Below, in pieces: positions 12,358-19,776 of a stretch of DNA of 32,807 bases. Location: assembly GCA_026389715.1 (NCBI GenBank), contig JAPLHK010000091.1, positions 1 through 32,807 on the forward strand. The letters run 5' to 3'. The notes below the pieces were generated by a model, which worked only from the letters and a program-made list of their open reading frames with translations, did not search any database and had not been told where the DNA came from. Position 1 is the first letter of the stretch. Each line of letters starts with the position of its first letter. The translations under genes were made by a program, and so were the position numbers. The DNA comes from Chloroflexota bacterium (GTDB lineage Bacteria > Chloroflexota > Dehalococcoidia > GIF9 > UBA5629).

Positions 12358-13220
12358 TGGATCAAGCCAGGGTCGGTATCATCGGGGGCAGCGGACTCTA
12401 CGACCTGGAAGGGATGACTCATGTCAGGGAAGTCCGCGTAAATACGCCGTTCGGCGATACCAGCGACCTGATCAAGCTGGGAAATATCGAGGGTGTGCAT
12501 GCCGCTTTTCTTCCCCGCCACGGCGTGGGCCACCGTATCAGCCCGTCCGAACTGCCTTCCAAAGCCAACATATATGCCCTTAAATCGCTGGGGGTGGAGT
12601 ATATTATCGCCATATCCACAGTCGGTAGTCTGAAGGAAAAAATCAAGCCCATGGATATCGTCATACCCGACCAGATCATCGACCGTACCTTCCTGCGGCC
12701 CGACACATTTTTCGGCAACGGTATCGTCGGACATATAGCCTTTGCCGATCCCTACTGTCCTTTGCTCAGCAACGTGCTTTACGATGCAGTGCACAAGACC
12801 GGCACACGCGCACACGACGGCGGTACCGTTATCGTGATGGAGGGCCCCCAGTTTTCGACCAGGGCGGAATCCGAGTTGTACAGGTCGTGGGGCGCCGACA
12901 TTATACTGATGACCGCCCTGCCCGAAGCGAAATTGGCCCGCGAAGCGGAGATATGTTACGGCATGATGGCAATTGTCACCGACTACGACTGCTGGAACGA
13001 ACTGAGTGAAACAGTTTCGGCGGAGATGGTCATATCCAACCTGAAGAAGAGCATAGGGGTGGCCAAGAAGGCGCTGCGCCACGCCATCATAAACCTGCCG
13101 GTCAAAAAGGATTGCGCCTGCGGGCATGCCCTGGAAAACGCTATAATTACCGATCCCCGCTTGATCCCGCCTAAAGCGAAAGAAGACCTGAGTATTATCA
13201 TTGGCAAATACATAAAGTAA
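12357..13220 (+). CDS. mtnP: S-methyl-5'-thioadenosine phosphorylase
   Basis: VGIIGGSGLYDLEG, LPRHGVGHRISPSELPSKANIYALKSLGVEYII, MEGPQFSTRAESELYRSWGADIILMTALPEAKLAREAEICYGMMAIVTDYDCW. Overlaps the mtnA stop (taATGg). Confidence 0.95.
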   Translation: MDQARVGIIGGSGLYDLEGMTHVREVRVNTPFGDTSDLIKLGNIEGVHAAFLPRHGVGHRISPSELPSKANIYALKSLGVEYIIAISTVGSLKEKIKPMDIVIPDQIIDRTFLRPDTFFGNGIVGHIAFADPYCPLLSNVLYDAVHKTGTRAHDGGTVIVMEGPQFSTRAESELYRSWGADIILMTALPEAKLAREAEICYGMMAIVTDYDCWNELSETVSAEMVISNLKKSIGVAKKALRHAIINLPVKKDCACGHALENAIITDPRLIPPKAKEDLSIIIGKYIK

Positions 13221-13233
13221 TATATGGATAGAG

Positions 13234-14256
13234 ATGCAGTTAAATTTCAATTGTGCGCCCACCCTCATCGGCAGTGTACCCTACACTGACCCGGCTGAGG
13301 CATGCGCTACGATAAGCAAACATCTGAAAGACCTGCCGGCCTGGCCTCAACTGCCCCGCAGGGTAAACCTGGAGAACCTGTACATTCAATACAGCGAGGG
13401 CTTCCCAGGCATCGAGATCGAAAACGAAAAGATACGGGTTGAAAAAGGCGCCGATTTCGATAATGAGCTGGAAAAGATATACACCGATGCACACGAAGAT
13501 AAATCCGACCGGTACGCGGTCAGCAAGGAGTACGCCGCCGGCCTGCATAGCTTTGCCTCGGGTCAAAAATCAAAAATACCTTTAGCCAAGGGCCAGCTTA
13601 TCGGTCCGGTAAGCTGGGGCTTATGTGTAACCGATCATTCGGGAAAAGGCATTATCTACGACGATGCGCTGGCGGATGCAACCGGCAAGTTCCTGAGATT
13701 AAAAGCAGCCTGGCAGGAGGCCTTCCTGGGTTCCATCGCCCGGCAGACCGTGATCTTTATCGATGAACCCTATCTCACTTCCCTGGGGTCTGCTTTTATA
13801 GCGCTGCCCAATGAACAGATCTCGCAGTTGATCAGCGAAGTGTTGACAGGTATATCCGGGATCAAAGGCATCCACTGCTGCGGGTCAACCGACTGGTCGC
13901 TGCTGCTGAACTTACCGGTTGATATCATCAGCTTTGACGCCTACAACTATCTTGACTCGATCCTGTGCTACCAGGAGGACCTGTGCTCTTTCGTCAAAAA
14001 GGGCAGGGCCGTAGCCTGGGGCATTGTCCCCAATGATGAAGACGTTTTGAGAAAAGAGTCGGTCGCTACCCTTTACGACCGCTTCTGCGACGCACTGGCG
14101 CCGCTGACCCGTGAAGGGATACCCATCCGGGACCTGGTCCGGCAAAGCATAATAACCCCGACCTGCGGCCTGGCATCTCTATCTCCAGATGCCGTGGAAC
14201 AGGTATTTGAGCTGCTAAACGGTGTCTCCGGCAGGATTCGCCGGAAATACAGCTGA
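13234..14256 (+). CDS. Core-MetE-like (cobalamin-independent methionine synthase C-terminal fold) methyltransferase
   Basis: APTLIGSVPYTDP, IDEPYL, IHCCGSTDW, ITPTCGLASLSPDAVEQVF: zinc-ligand pattern of MetE C-terminal domains. At 340 aa it has no MetE N-terminal domain. Confidence 0.8.
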   Translation: MQLNFNCAPTLIGSVPYTDPAEACATISKHLKDLPAWPQLPRRVNLENLYIQYSEGFPGIEIENEKIRVEKGADFDNELEKIYTDAHEDKSDRYAVSKEYAAGLHSFASGQKSKIPLAKGQLIGPVSWGLCVTDHSGKGIIYDDALADATGKFLRLKAAWQEAFLGSIARQTVIFIDEPYLTSLGSAFIALPNEQISQLISEVLTGISGIKGIHCCGSTDWSLLLNLPVDIISFDAYNYLDSILCYQEDLCSFVKKGRAVAWGIVPNDEDVLRKESVATLYDRFCDALAPLTREGIPIRDLVRQSIITPTCGLASLSPDAVEQVFELLNGVSGRIRRKYS

Positions 14257-14345
14257 TAAAAGCAGGCTGGCTTGAAATCCTGAGCCACTTTAGCGATAAT
14301 ACTGTACACATTCTTATTAAAAATAGCACCAGTAAAGGGTAGGAA

Positions 14346-14744
14346 ATGAACAAAAGTAAAAAAATGGCCATAATCAAACACAGGCGCAAGAGGAGGAAGT
14401 TCGAAGAGCGCCGCAGGTCTTTAGCCGTGTTGGCCGGTGAGCATAAGCCGGTTGTCAAAGAACCGGTTAAGAAAGAAATGGAGATGCCCAAACCGATTAA
14501 GGCTATTGCCGATATGTTGAAGCCGAAAAAGGCCACACCGGTTAAAAAAGTAGCACCCAAGAAAGAGAAACCCGTAGCTGCAAAAAAGGTCGAGGTTGTT
14601 GAAAAGGCGGAAAAACCTAAAAAAGCTCCGGTGAAAGCCAAGAAGTCTGATACCGCGGTAGCACCAAAAGCAACTGAAAAGGCTGAGGCGCCCAAAAAGG
14701 CCGCGGTCAGAAAGAAGAAGCCCGAATCCGCCAAAGAGAGCTGA
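14346..14744 (+). CDS. Small Lys/Ala/Pro-rich basic protein of unknown function
   Basis: RHRRKRRKFEERRR-like N-terminus (actual HRRKRRKFEERRR), then repetitive PKKA/PVKK/KKEKP tracts. Stop overlaps the next gene's ATG (tgATGggg). Confidence 0.65.
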   Translation: MNKSKKMAIIKHRRKRRKFEERRRSLAVLAGEHKPVVKEPVKKEMEMPKPIKAIADMLKPKKATPVKKVAPKKEKPVAAKKVEVVEKAEKPKKAPVKAKKSDTAVAPKATEKAEAPKKAAVRKKKPESAKES

Positions 14745-15256
14745 TGGGGCAAGCTTATCTGCTCACCGGCATGCCCGGTACAGGTAAAACCACGATCATC
14801 CGGCAGGCAATAACCCAGTCAAAGCGCAACGCCGGCGGTTTTTTCACGCAGGAGATTAGAAGCGTAGGCATACGTGAAGGCTTCCGTATTGTTACGCTCG
14901 ATGGAAAAGAGGCGGTACTTGCCCATATTGCCATTGACAGCCCGTTCCGTGTCGGAAAATACGGTGTCGATATCAGCGTCCTTGATACTATAGGAGTGGA
15001 TGCCATTTATAACGCAATTGCACACAACGACATTATTGTTATCGATGAGATCGGCAAAATGGAGCTTTTCTCTCCGCGCTTTATCACAGCGGTCCAGGAT
15101 GCCATAAACAGCCCGAAAAAGGTGCTGGGAACGATAACCTTAAAGCCGCATCCGCTGGCCGACACAATACGGCAAAACAGGAATATCAGGGTTACTGAAC
15201 TTTCCAGGCAAAACCAGAGTTTTGTTCTGGCTGAACTGATGGCCTGGCTTGCTTAG
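14744..15256 (+). CDS. THEP1-like nucleoside-triphosphatase (NTPase_1 family)
   Basis: YLLTGMPGTGKTTIIRQ (Walker A), GFFTQEIRSVGIREGFRIVTLDG, DIIVIDEIGKMELFSPRF. Confidence 0.88.
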   Translation: MGQAYLLTGMPGTGKTTIIRQAITQSKRNAGGFFTQEIRSVGIREGFRIVTLDGKEAVLAHIAIDSPFRVGKYGVDISVLDTIGVDAIYNAIAHNDIIVIDEIGKMELFSPRFITAVQDAINSPKKVLGTITLKPHPLADTIRQNRNIRVTELSRQNQSFVLAELMAWLA

Positions 15257-15263
15257 CTCGGTA

Positions 15264-15782
15264 ATGGGAATCGACCTTCAACCAATCGGCGAAATAGCCA
15301 GTGACGTGCTAACGGGTATATCCACCGGCCTGGCCGGCGCCTTCGGCAACCCCGTAAGGATCAATCCTGCTATCGGCGTCCCTGAGAGTTCCTACGTCCC
15401 GGACAGGAACCAGTACCTCGCCGACCTGATCCTCGCCGTATTAAAAACACATCAAAAGGCAGACCGCAGGCTCCTGGGTGTGGCCGATATCAACATTTAC
15501 TCACAGGGGCTGAACTTTGTTTTTGGGCAGGCCGATTACCACAACAGGATAGGCGTTATATCGTTGACCCTGCTCAAACAGGAAAACTACGGATTGCCGG
15601 GAGATACTGCGCTTCTCATAGAAAGGGCACAAAAGGAAGCGGTACATGAACTGGGCCACACTTTTGGTCTGGGACATTGCCAGGATGGAACCTGCGTTAT
15701 GCATTTCTCCAACAGTTTAATCGACACCGATGTAAAGAAGGTATATTTTTGCCGGCGCTGTCAGCCCAAATTAGTTTTATGA
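15264..15782 (+). CDS. Archaemetzincin-like zinc metalloprotease
   Basis: HELGHTFGLGHCQDGTCVMHFSNSLIDTDVKKVYFCRRCQPKL = HExxHxxGxxHCxxxxCxMxF...CxxC. The N-terminus MGIDLQPIGEI supports the ATG at 15264. Confidence 0.9.
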   Translation: MGIDLQPIGEIASDVLTGISTGLAGAFGNPVRINPAIGVPESSYVPDRNQYLADLILAVLKTHQKADRRLLGVADINIYSQGLNFVFGQADYHNRIGVISLTLLKQENYGLPGDTALLIERAQKEAVHELGHTFGLGHCQDGTCVMHFSNSLIDTDVKKVYFCRRCQPKLVL

Positions 15783-15844
15783 GAAGGCGTCTAATGTATT
15801 CGACAGGCGCCGGGTATCTCTTAACTTAAATTGCGGAGGGTAAA

Positions 15845-16393
15845 TTGAGTAAACTGGAAGATTACAGCGGTGAATTTAACCCGCACCTGAAGCCGAGTGA
15901 TTTCTCCTATGACGCCCTGGAAAAATTAATCAAAACGTACGGCCAATTGTATAAGGCACTCGACGGCTTCTGGTACCTGGCACTTATGGAAAAGTCCGGC
16001 AATGATGAGGCTCTGGCATGCGATATAGCCGTGTGGGAGAAACTGTGCGGATACGAGATGGAAAAGATAACCAAAAACTTCAACATCACGGGCAAGGATG
16101 TGAAATCTTTAATGAAAGCGTTTCAACTGAGCCCCTGGGCATGGAACCTTAAATGGGATTTTGAAGTGCTGGGAGACAATCACATCATATGGAAGGTCAC
16201 ACATTGCCCGACTGTCAAAGCGCTGGAACGCGAAGGACGGGGCCGGGAAAATGATATCTGCAACAATGTCGAGGTCAGGTTAAACCGGCTTTACGCTTCT
16301 TTTTTTAATCCCGCAATACAGGTAAACTGCCTGAAAACCCCTCCGCGCGCTGATGATAACGATTACTACTGCCGCTGGGAATTTAAAATGTAG
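15845..16393 (+). CDS. Conserved hypothetical protein (DUF6125-like, tentative)
   Basis: Intact 182-aa ORF with SD (ggaggg). LEKLIKTYGQLYKALDGFWYLALMEKSG...AWEKLCGYEMEKI resembles DUF6125-type proteins from memory only. Confidence 0.6.
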   Translation: MSKLEDYSGEFNPHLKPSDFSYDALEKLIKTYGQLYKALDGFWYLALMEKSGNDEALACDIAVWEKLCGYEMEKITKNFNITGKDVKSLMKAFQLSPWAWNLKWDFEVLGDNHIIWKVTHCPTVKALEREGRGRENDICNNVEVRLNRLYASFFNPAIQVNCLKTPPRADDNDYYCRWEFKM

Positions 16394-16447
16394 GGGAGGG
16401 TTTTTAAACACTCCCGAATGCGGGCGGACCTGAATGTACGCCCCTAC
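16390..16447. repeat. REP/BIME-like palindromic element, copy A
   Basis: GTAGGGG...CCCCTAC termini (7-bp perfect inverted), with internal hairpins gggagg..cactccc and gggcggacc..tgtacgccc. Similar to copy B at 25650-25708. Confidence 0.8.
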
Positions 16448-16495
16448 AGGACTGGGAATTTAAATTGTGAGTATTTTTTATTTTTTCAACCCTTA

Positions 16496-16524
16496 TTGAC
16501 AAATCAATAAATTACTCATATCAT
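16496..16524 (+). promoter_or_regulatory. Candidate promoter for the pan-operon leader (TTGACA-N17-TATCAT)
   Basis: TTGACA at 16496-16501 and TATCAT at 16519-16524. This predicts a start near 16530. Confidence 0.6.
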
Positions 16525-16529
16525 AATAA

Positions 16530-16667
16530 TGTCCATCGACCTGCAAGGCGGTGAGGCAAAGATCCTATAACTGAATACAAAGTCCGCTTGGATCAGCGAT
16601 GACCGAGACGGTATATACAGGTGACCTGCTGTTGACCTTCTCGGATGCTGCCGAGAAGGTTTTTTTA
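16530..16667 (+). promoter_or_regulatory. Structured 5' leader/attenuator (candidate unassigned riboswitch) upstream of DUF2520-panDBC
   Basis: Possible P1 gtc(c)atcg (16531-16538)/cgatgac (16597-16603); inner stem gatcc/ggatc; possible aag(g)cgg/ccgctt pairing; antiterminator ccgaga (16603-16608) against tctcgg (16639-16644); intrinsic terminator at the end. Confidence 0.55.
16635..16667 (+). terminator. Intrinsic terminator within the leader, 18 bp before the DUF2520 ATG
   Basis: accttctcgg-atgctg-ccgagaaggt followed by a T tract. Confidence 0.9.
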
Positions 16668-16684
16668 TTGTCTGCGAGGCTAAA

Positions 16685-17653
16685 ATGGGACATATAAAGA
16701 CGACAATAGGATTTATAGGCGCCGGGGTAACCGGCACGGCCCTTGCCTACCAGTTGTGGAGGCAGGGTTACCGCGTCGTTGCCGCGAGCAGCAGGAGCAT
16801 CGCTTCGGCGCAAAGGCTGGCTGCTAAGATTGAGGGCTGCGCGGCCTGCAGTTCGCCCCAGCAGGTGGCCGACCTCGCCCGGGTGGTTTTTATTACCACG
16901 CCCGACGATATCATCGCTGATATAGCTGCCAGGCTGAAATGGCACCCCGGCCAAACCCTTATTCACTGCAGCGGGGTACATTCCACCGATATACTTGAAC
17001 CCGCCCAAAAATACGGGGCCCACGTCTGCTGCCTGCATCCCCTGCAAACATTTGCCGGCATCGATGAGGCCATCAGCAATATCCCGGGCTCAACTTTTGC
17101 CATTGAAGGCGATGATTTCGGGCTATCCCTGGCCCGTCAACTGGCAACCGCACTGCAGGGAAATATCATCGTGCTCAAACCGGGTGACAAGGTGCTGTAT
17201 CACGCGGCGGCGGTTACACTCTCCAACTATCTCGTTACACTGATGAAAACATCCGCCGATCTCTGGCAGTCTTTCGGCATCCCCCGGGAAGAGGCTATTA
17301 AAGCCATGCTCCCCCTGCTCAAAGGCACCGTCAATAATATCGAGCGAGTGGGCATACCCGGCTGCCTGACAGGTCCGATTGCCAGGGGCGATGTTGAAAC
17401 CATACGCAAACATGTCGCCGCCCTGGAAAAAGACCACCCCGACGCCATCGACACCTACCGACTGATGGGACTCAAAACACTGGGTATCGCATTGGCCAGG
17501 GGACATCTCAGCCTTGAAACAGCCGGGGAGATCCGTGACATCTTAGAAGGGCACGGGCAACATATATCTTCTTATTACGATGACCTGTACCGGGAACTCG
17601 GCATCGATTTTAAATCCGAATATTCATCGGCGTCCGCCGACAAATTGATATAG
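16685..17653 (+). CDS. Rossmann-like / DUF2520 domain protein, candidate NAD(P)-dependent reductase of the pan operon
   Basis: TIGFIGAGVTGTALAYQL (GxGxxG), LIHCSGVHSTDIL, CLHPLQTFAG, YHAAAVTLSNYLVTL, LTGPIARGD. Confidence 0.85.
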   Translation: MGHIKTTIGFIGAGVTGTALAYQLWRQGYRVVAASSRSIASAQRLAAKIEGCAACSSPQQVADLARVVFITTPDDIIADIAARLKWHPGQTLIHCSGVHSTDILEPAQKYGAHVCCLHPLQTFAGIDEAISNIPGSTFAIEGDDFGLSLARQLATALQGNIIVLKPGDKVLYHAAAVTLSNYLVTLMKTSADLWQSFGIPREEAIKAMLPLLKGTVNNIERVGIPGCLTGPIARGDVETIRKHVAALEKDHPDAIDTYRLMGLKTLGIALARGHLSLETAGEIRDILEGHGQHISSYYDDLYRELGIDFKSEYSSASADKLI

Positions 17654-17689
17654 CAACATATATTCTATTGCTGTAAGGAGTGAAGAGAT

Positions 17690-18088
17690 ATGTCCACCAG
17701 AACTATGTTGAAAAGTAAAATACACAGGGCCAGGGTAACCGATTGCAATATCGATTATGAGGGCAGCGTCACCATAGACAGCGACCTTTTGAAAGCGGCG
17801 GACATCCTTTCTTACGAGCGCGTTGAGATATTGAATGTACATAACGGCGCACGCTTCAGCACATATGCCATCGAGGGTAATCCGGGGTCCGGGGACATAT
17901 GTCTAAACGGGGCCGCGGCAAGGCTGGCCAACAGGGATGACATCGTGATTATCCTTACCTATCACGAGGTCCCCAGCGATGAAGCAGCGCATGTGAAGCC
18001 CAGGATGGTATACGTCGATTCGCATAACCATATCAAGTCGACCAAGAACGTCGATGCCTGGATGGACGATCTGGTAGCTACAAAATAG
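17690..18088 (+). CDS. panD: Aspartate 1-decarboxylase
   Basis: [25 protein letters not shown] (GS self-cleavage site), [30 protein letters not shown] aaggag. Confidence 0.95.
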   Translation: MSTRTMLKSKIHRARVTDCNIDYEGSVTIDSDLLKAADILSYERVEILNVHNGARFSTYAIEGNPGSGDICLNGAAARLANRDDIVIILTYHEVPSDEAAHVKPRMVYVDSHNHIKSTKNVDAWMDDLVATK

Positions 18089-18104
18089 CAGCAGGCCGCT
18101 TTAC

Positions 18105-18929
18105 ATGCGCTTTACCATCAGCAAAATCCAGGATATGAAGCGGGCAGGTGAGAAGATCACCATGCTCACAGCCTACGATTATTCCATGGCTAAGATCGTC
18201 GACGAGGCAGGTGTGCCGCTCATCCTGGTCGGGGACACGCTGGGGATGGTGATGCTGGGTTATGAGACGACCGTCCCCTTGACCATGGAGGAGATGCTTC
18301 ACCATGCTAAAGCCGTAGTGCGCGGCACAAAGCAATCGCTGATTATCGGTGATATGCCTTTCATGAGTTACCAGGTCAGCGCGGCCGACGCAATGCGAAA
18401 TGCCGCCAGGTTTATGCAGGAAGCCGGCTGCCAGGCTGTAAAGCTTGAAGGCGGGGTAACGGTGGCCGACACCGTGAAACGCATCGTGGATTGTGGAATA
18501 CCGGTCATGGGACATATCGGGTTGACCCCACAGTCCATTCATCAGCTCAGCGGGCACCGTGTGCAGGGCAAAACAACGGATTCAGCCAGGCGCCTGCTTA
18601 ATGATGCTCTTGCGCTGGAACAGGCCGGCGCCTTTGCAGTGGTACTGGAACTCGTCCCCACCCTCCTGGCCAGGATAATCACCGCCAGGTTAAAGATACC
18701 CACCATCGGCATAGGCGCAGGCCCATACTGTGACGGCCAGGTACTGGTAATACACGATATGCTGGGATTGTTTACGGACTTCGTGCCTAAACACACCAAA
18801 CAGTATGCAAAACTGGCCGGGGTCATCAAGTCCGCCATCGGCGAATATATTACTGAAACGAAATCCGGCGTTTTCCCCTCATCGGAGCACGGCTCCACCA
18901 TGGATGAGGGCCTGCTGAAAGACCTCTGA
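18105..18929 (+). CDS. panB: 3-methyl-2-oxobutanoate hydroxymethyltransferase
   Basis: ITMLTAYDYSMAKIVDEAGVPLILVGDTLGMVMLGYETTVPLT, VKLEGG, VMGHIGLTPQS, IGIGAGPYCDGQVLVIHDMLG. Confidence 0.96.
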   Translation: MRFTISKIQDMKRAGEKITMLTAYDYSMAKIVDEAGVPLILVGDTLGMVMLGYETTVPLTMEEMLHHAKAVVRGTKQSLIIGDMPFMSYQVSAADAMRNAARFMQEAGCQAVKLEGGVTVADTVKRIVDCGIPVMGHIGLTPQSIHQLSGHRVQGKTTDSARRLLNDALALEQAGAFAVVLELVPTLLARIITARLKIPTIGIGAGPYCDGQVLVIHDMLGLFTDFVPKHTKQYAKLAGVIKSAIGEYITETKSGVFPSSEHGSTMDEGLLKDL

Positions 18930-18939
18930 GAATAACTTC

Positions 18940-19773
18940 ATGCAGATAGCCCGGTCCATTCCGGAGATGAAAGCGCTGCGCAGCAAATGCGCGGGATGTG
19001 TAGGTTTTGTACCTACCATGGGATACCTGCACGAAGGGCACCTCGAACTGGTGCGGGTAGCCGGGCGGGATAACCCGGTTGCAGTGGTGAGTATATTTGT
19101 TAACCCGACCCAGTTTGCCCCCAACGAGGATTATAAAGCCTACCCGCGCGACCTCGACCGTGACCTCGCAATGCTGGACAAAGTGAAAACCGGCATCGTC
19201 TTTATACCGGACAGCAATGAAATGTACGCCGCTGGATATAACACGTGGGTGGATGTACAGGGGATAACAGGCAAGCTGGAAGGCAAATCCAGGCCCACGC
19301 ATTTCCGCGGGGTGACCACAGTTTGTAACAAGCTGTTCAACATCGTGCGGCCCGATAAGGCCTATTTCGGCCAGAAGGATGCCCAGCAGGCCCTGGTAAT
19401 ACAGAAAATGGTCGCCGATCTGAATATGAACCTGGAAGTAATAGTCTGCCCTACCATACGGGAGAAAGACGGGCTGGCCATGAGCAGCCGCAATACCTAC
19501 CTCACCGATAGCGAACGCCTTTCGGCACCTGTCATTTACAGGTCGCTCTGCATGGCCGGGGACATGTTCGCAAAGGGCGAGCGTGACTCCGGGATTATCA
19601 GAAAGGCTATGGCCGACCTTATCTCGCGGGAACCGGCGGCCAAAATAGACTATGTCAGCATCGCCGATATGCAGACCCTCGACGAGGTAGACACGATCAA
19701 AAGCAAGGCGCTGGTGTCGCTGGCAGTCAGGTTAGGGAAACCCAGGCTGATCGATAATATCGTCCTGGGTTGA
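18940..19773 (+). CDS. panC: Pantothenate synthetase (pantoate--beta-alanine ligase)
   Basis: VGFVPTMGYLHEGHLELV, SIFVNPTQFAPNEDYKAYPRDLDRD, RPTHFRGVTTVCNKLFNIVRPDKAYFGQKDAQQ, REKDGLAMSSRNTYL. Confidence 0.97.
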   Translation: MQIARSIPEMKALRSKCAGCVGFVPTMGYLHEGHLELVRVAGRDNPVAVVSIFVNPTQFAPNEDYKAYPRDLDRDLAMLDKVKTGIVFIPDSNEMYAAGYNTWVDVQGITGKLEGKSRPTHFRGVTTVCNKLFNIVRPDKAYFGQKDAQQALVIQKMVADLNMNLEVIVCPTIREKDGLAMSSRNTYLTDSERLSAPVIYRSLCMAGDMFAKGERDSGIIRKAMADLISREPAAKIDYVSIADMQTLDEVDTIKSKALVSLAVRLGKPRLIDNIVLG

Positions 19774-19776
19774 TGC

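Noticed and set aside
12354-13268. 304-aa minus-strand ORF opposite mtnP
   Set aside because: Fully antisense to a confidently identified gene; no recognisable domain. Shadow ORF of GC-rich coding sequence.
14066-14752. 228-aa minus-strand ORF that looks hydrophobic and membrane-like
   Set aside because: It is the complement of Lys-rich codons (AAA/AAG gives Phe/Leu) and of the core-MetE 3' end. The plus-strand ORF fits the operon and overlaps the next start codon.
16599-16700. ATG ORF reading through the pan leader terminator (MTETVYTGDLLLTFSDAAEKVFLLSARLKWDI*)
   Set aside because: Weak SD context, no similarity recognised, and the hairpin with T tract explains the sequence better. Kept only as a possibility.
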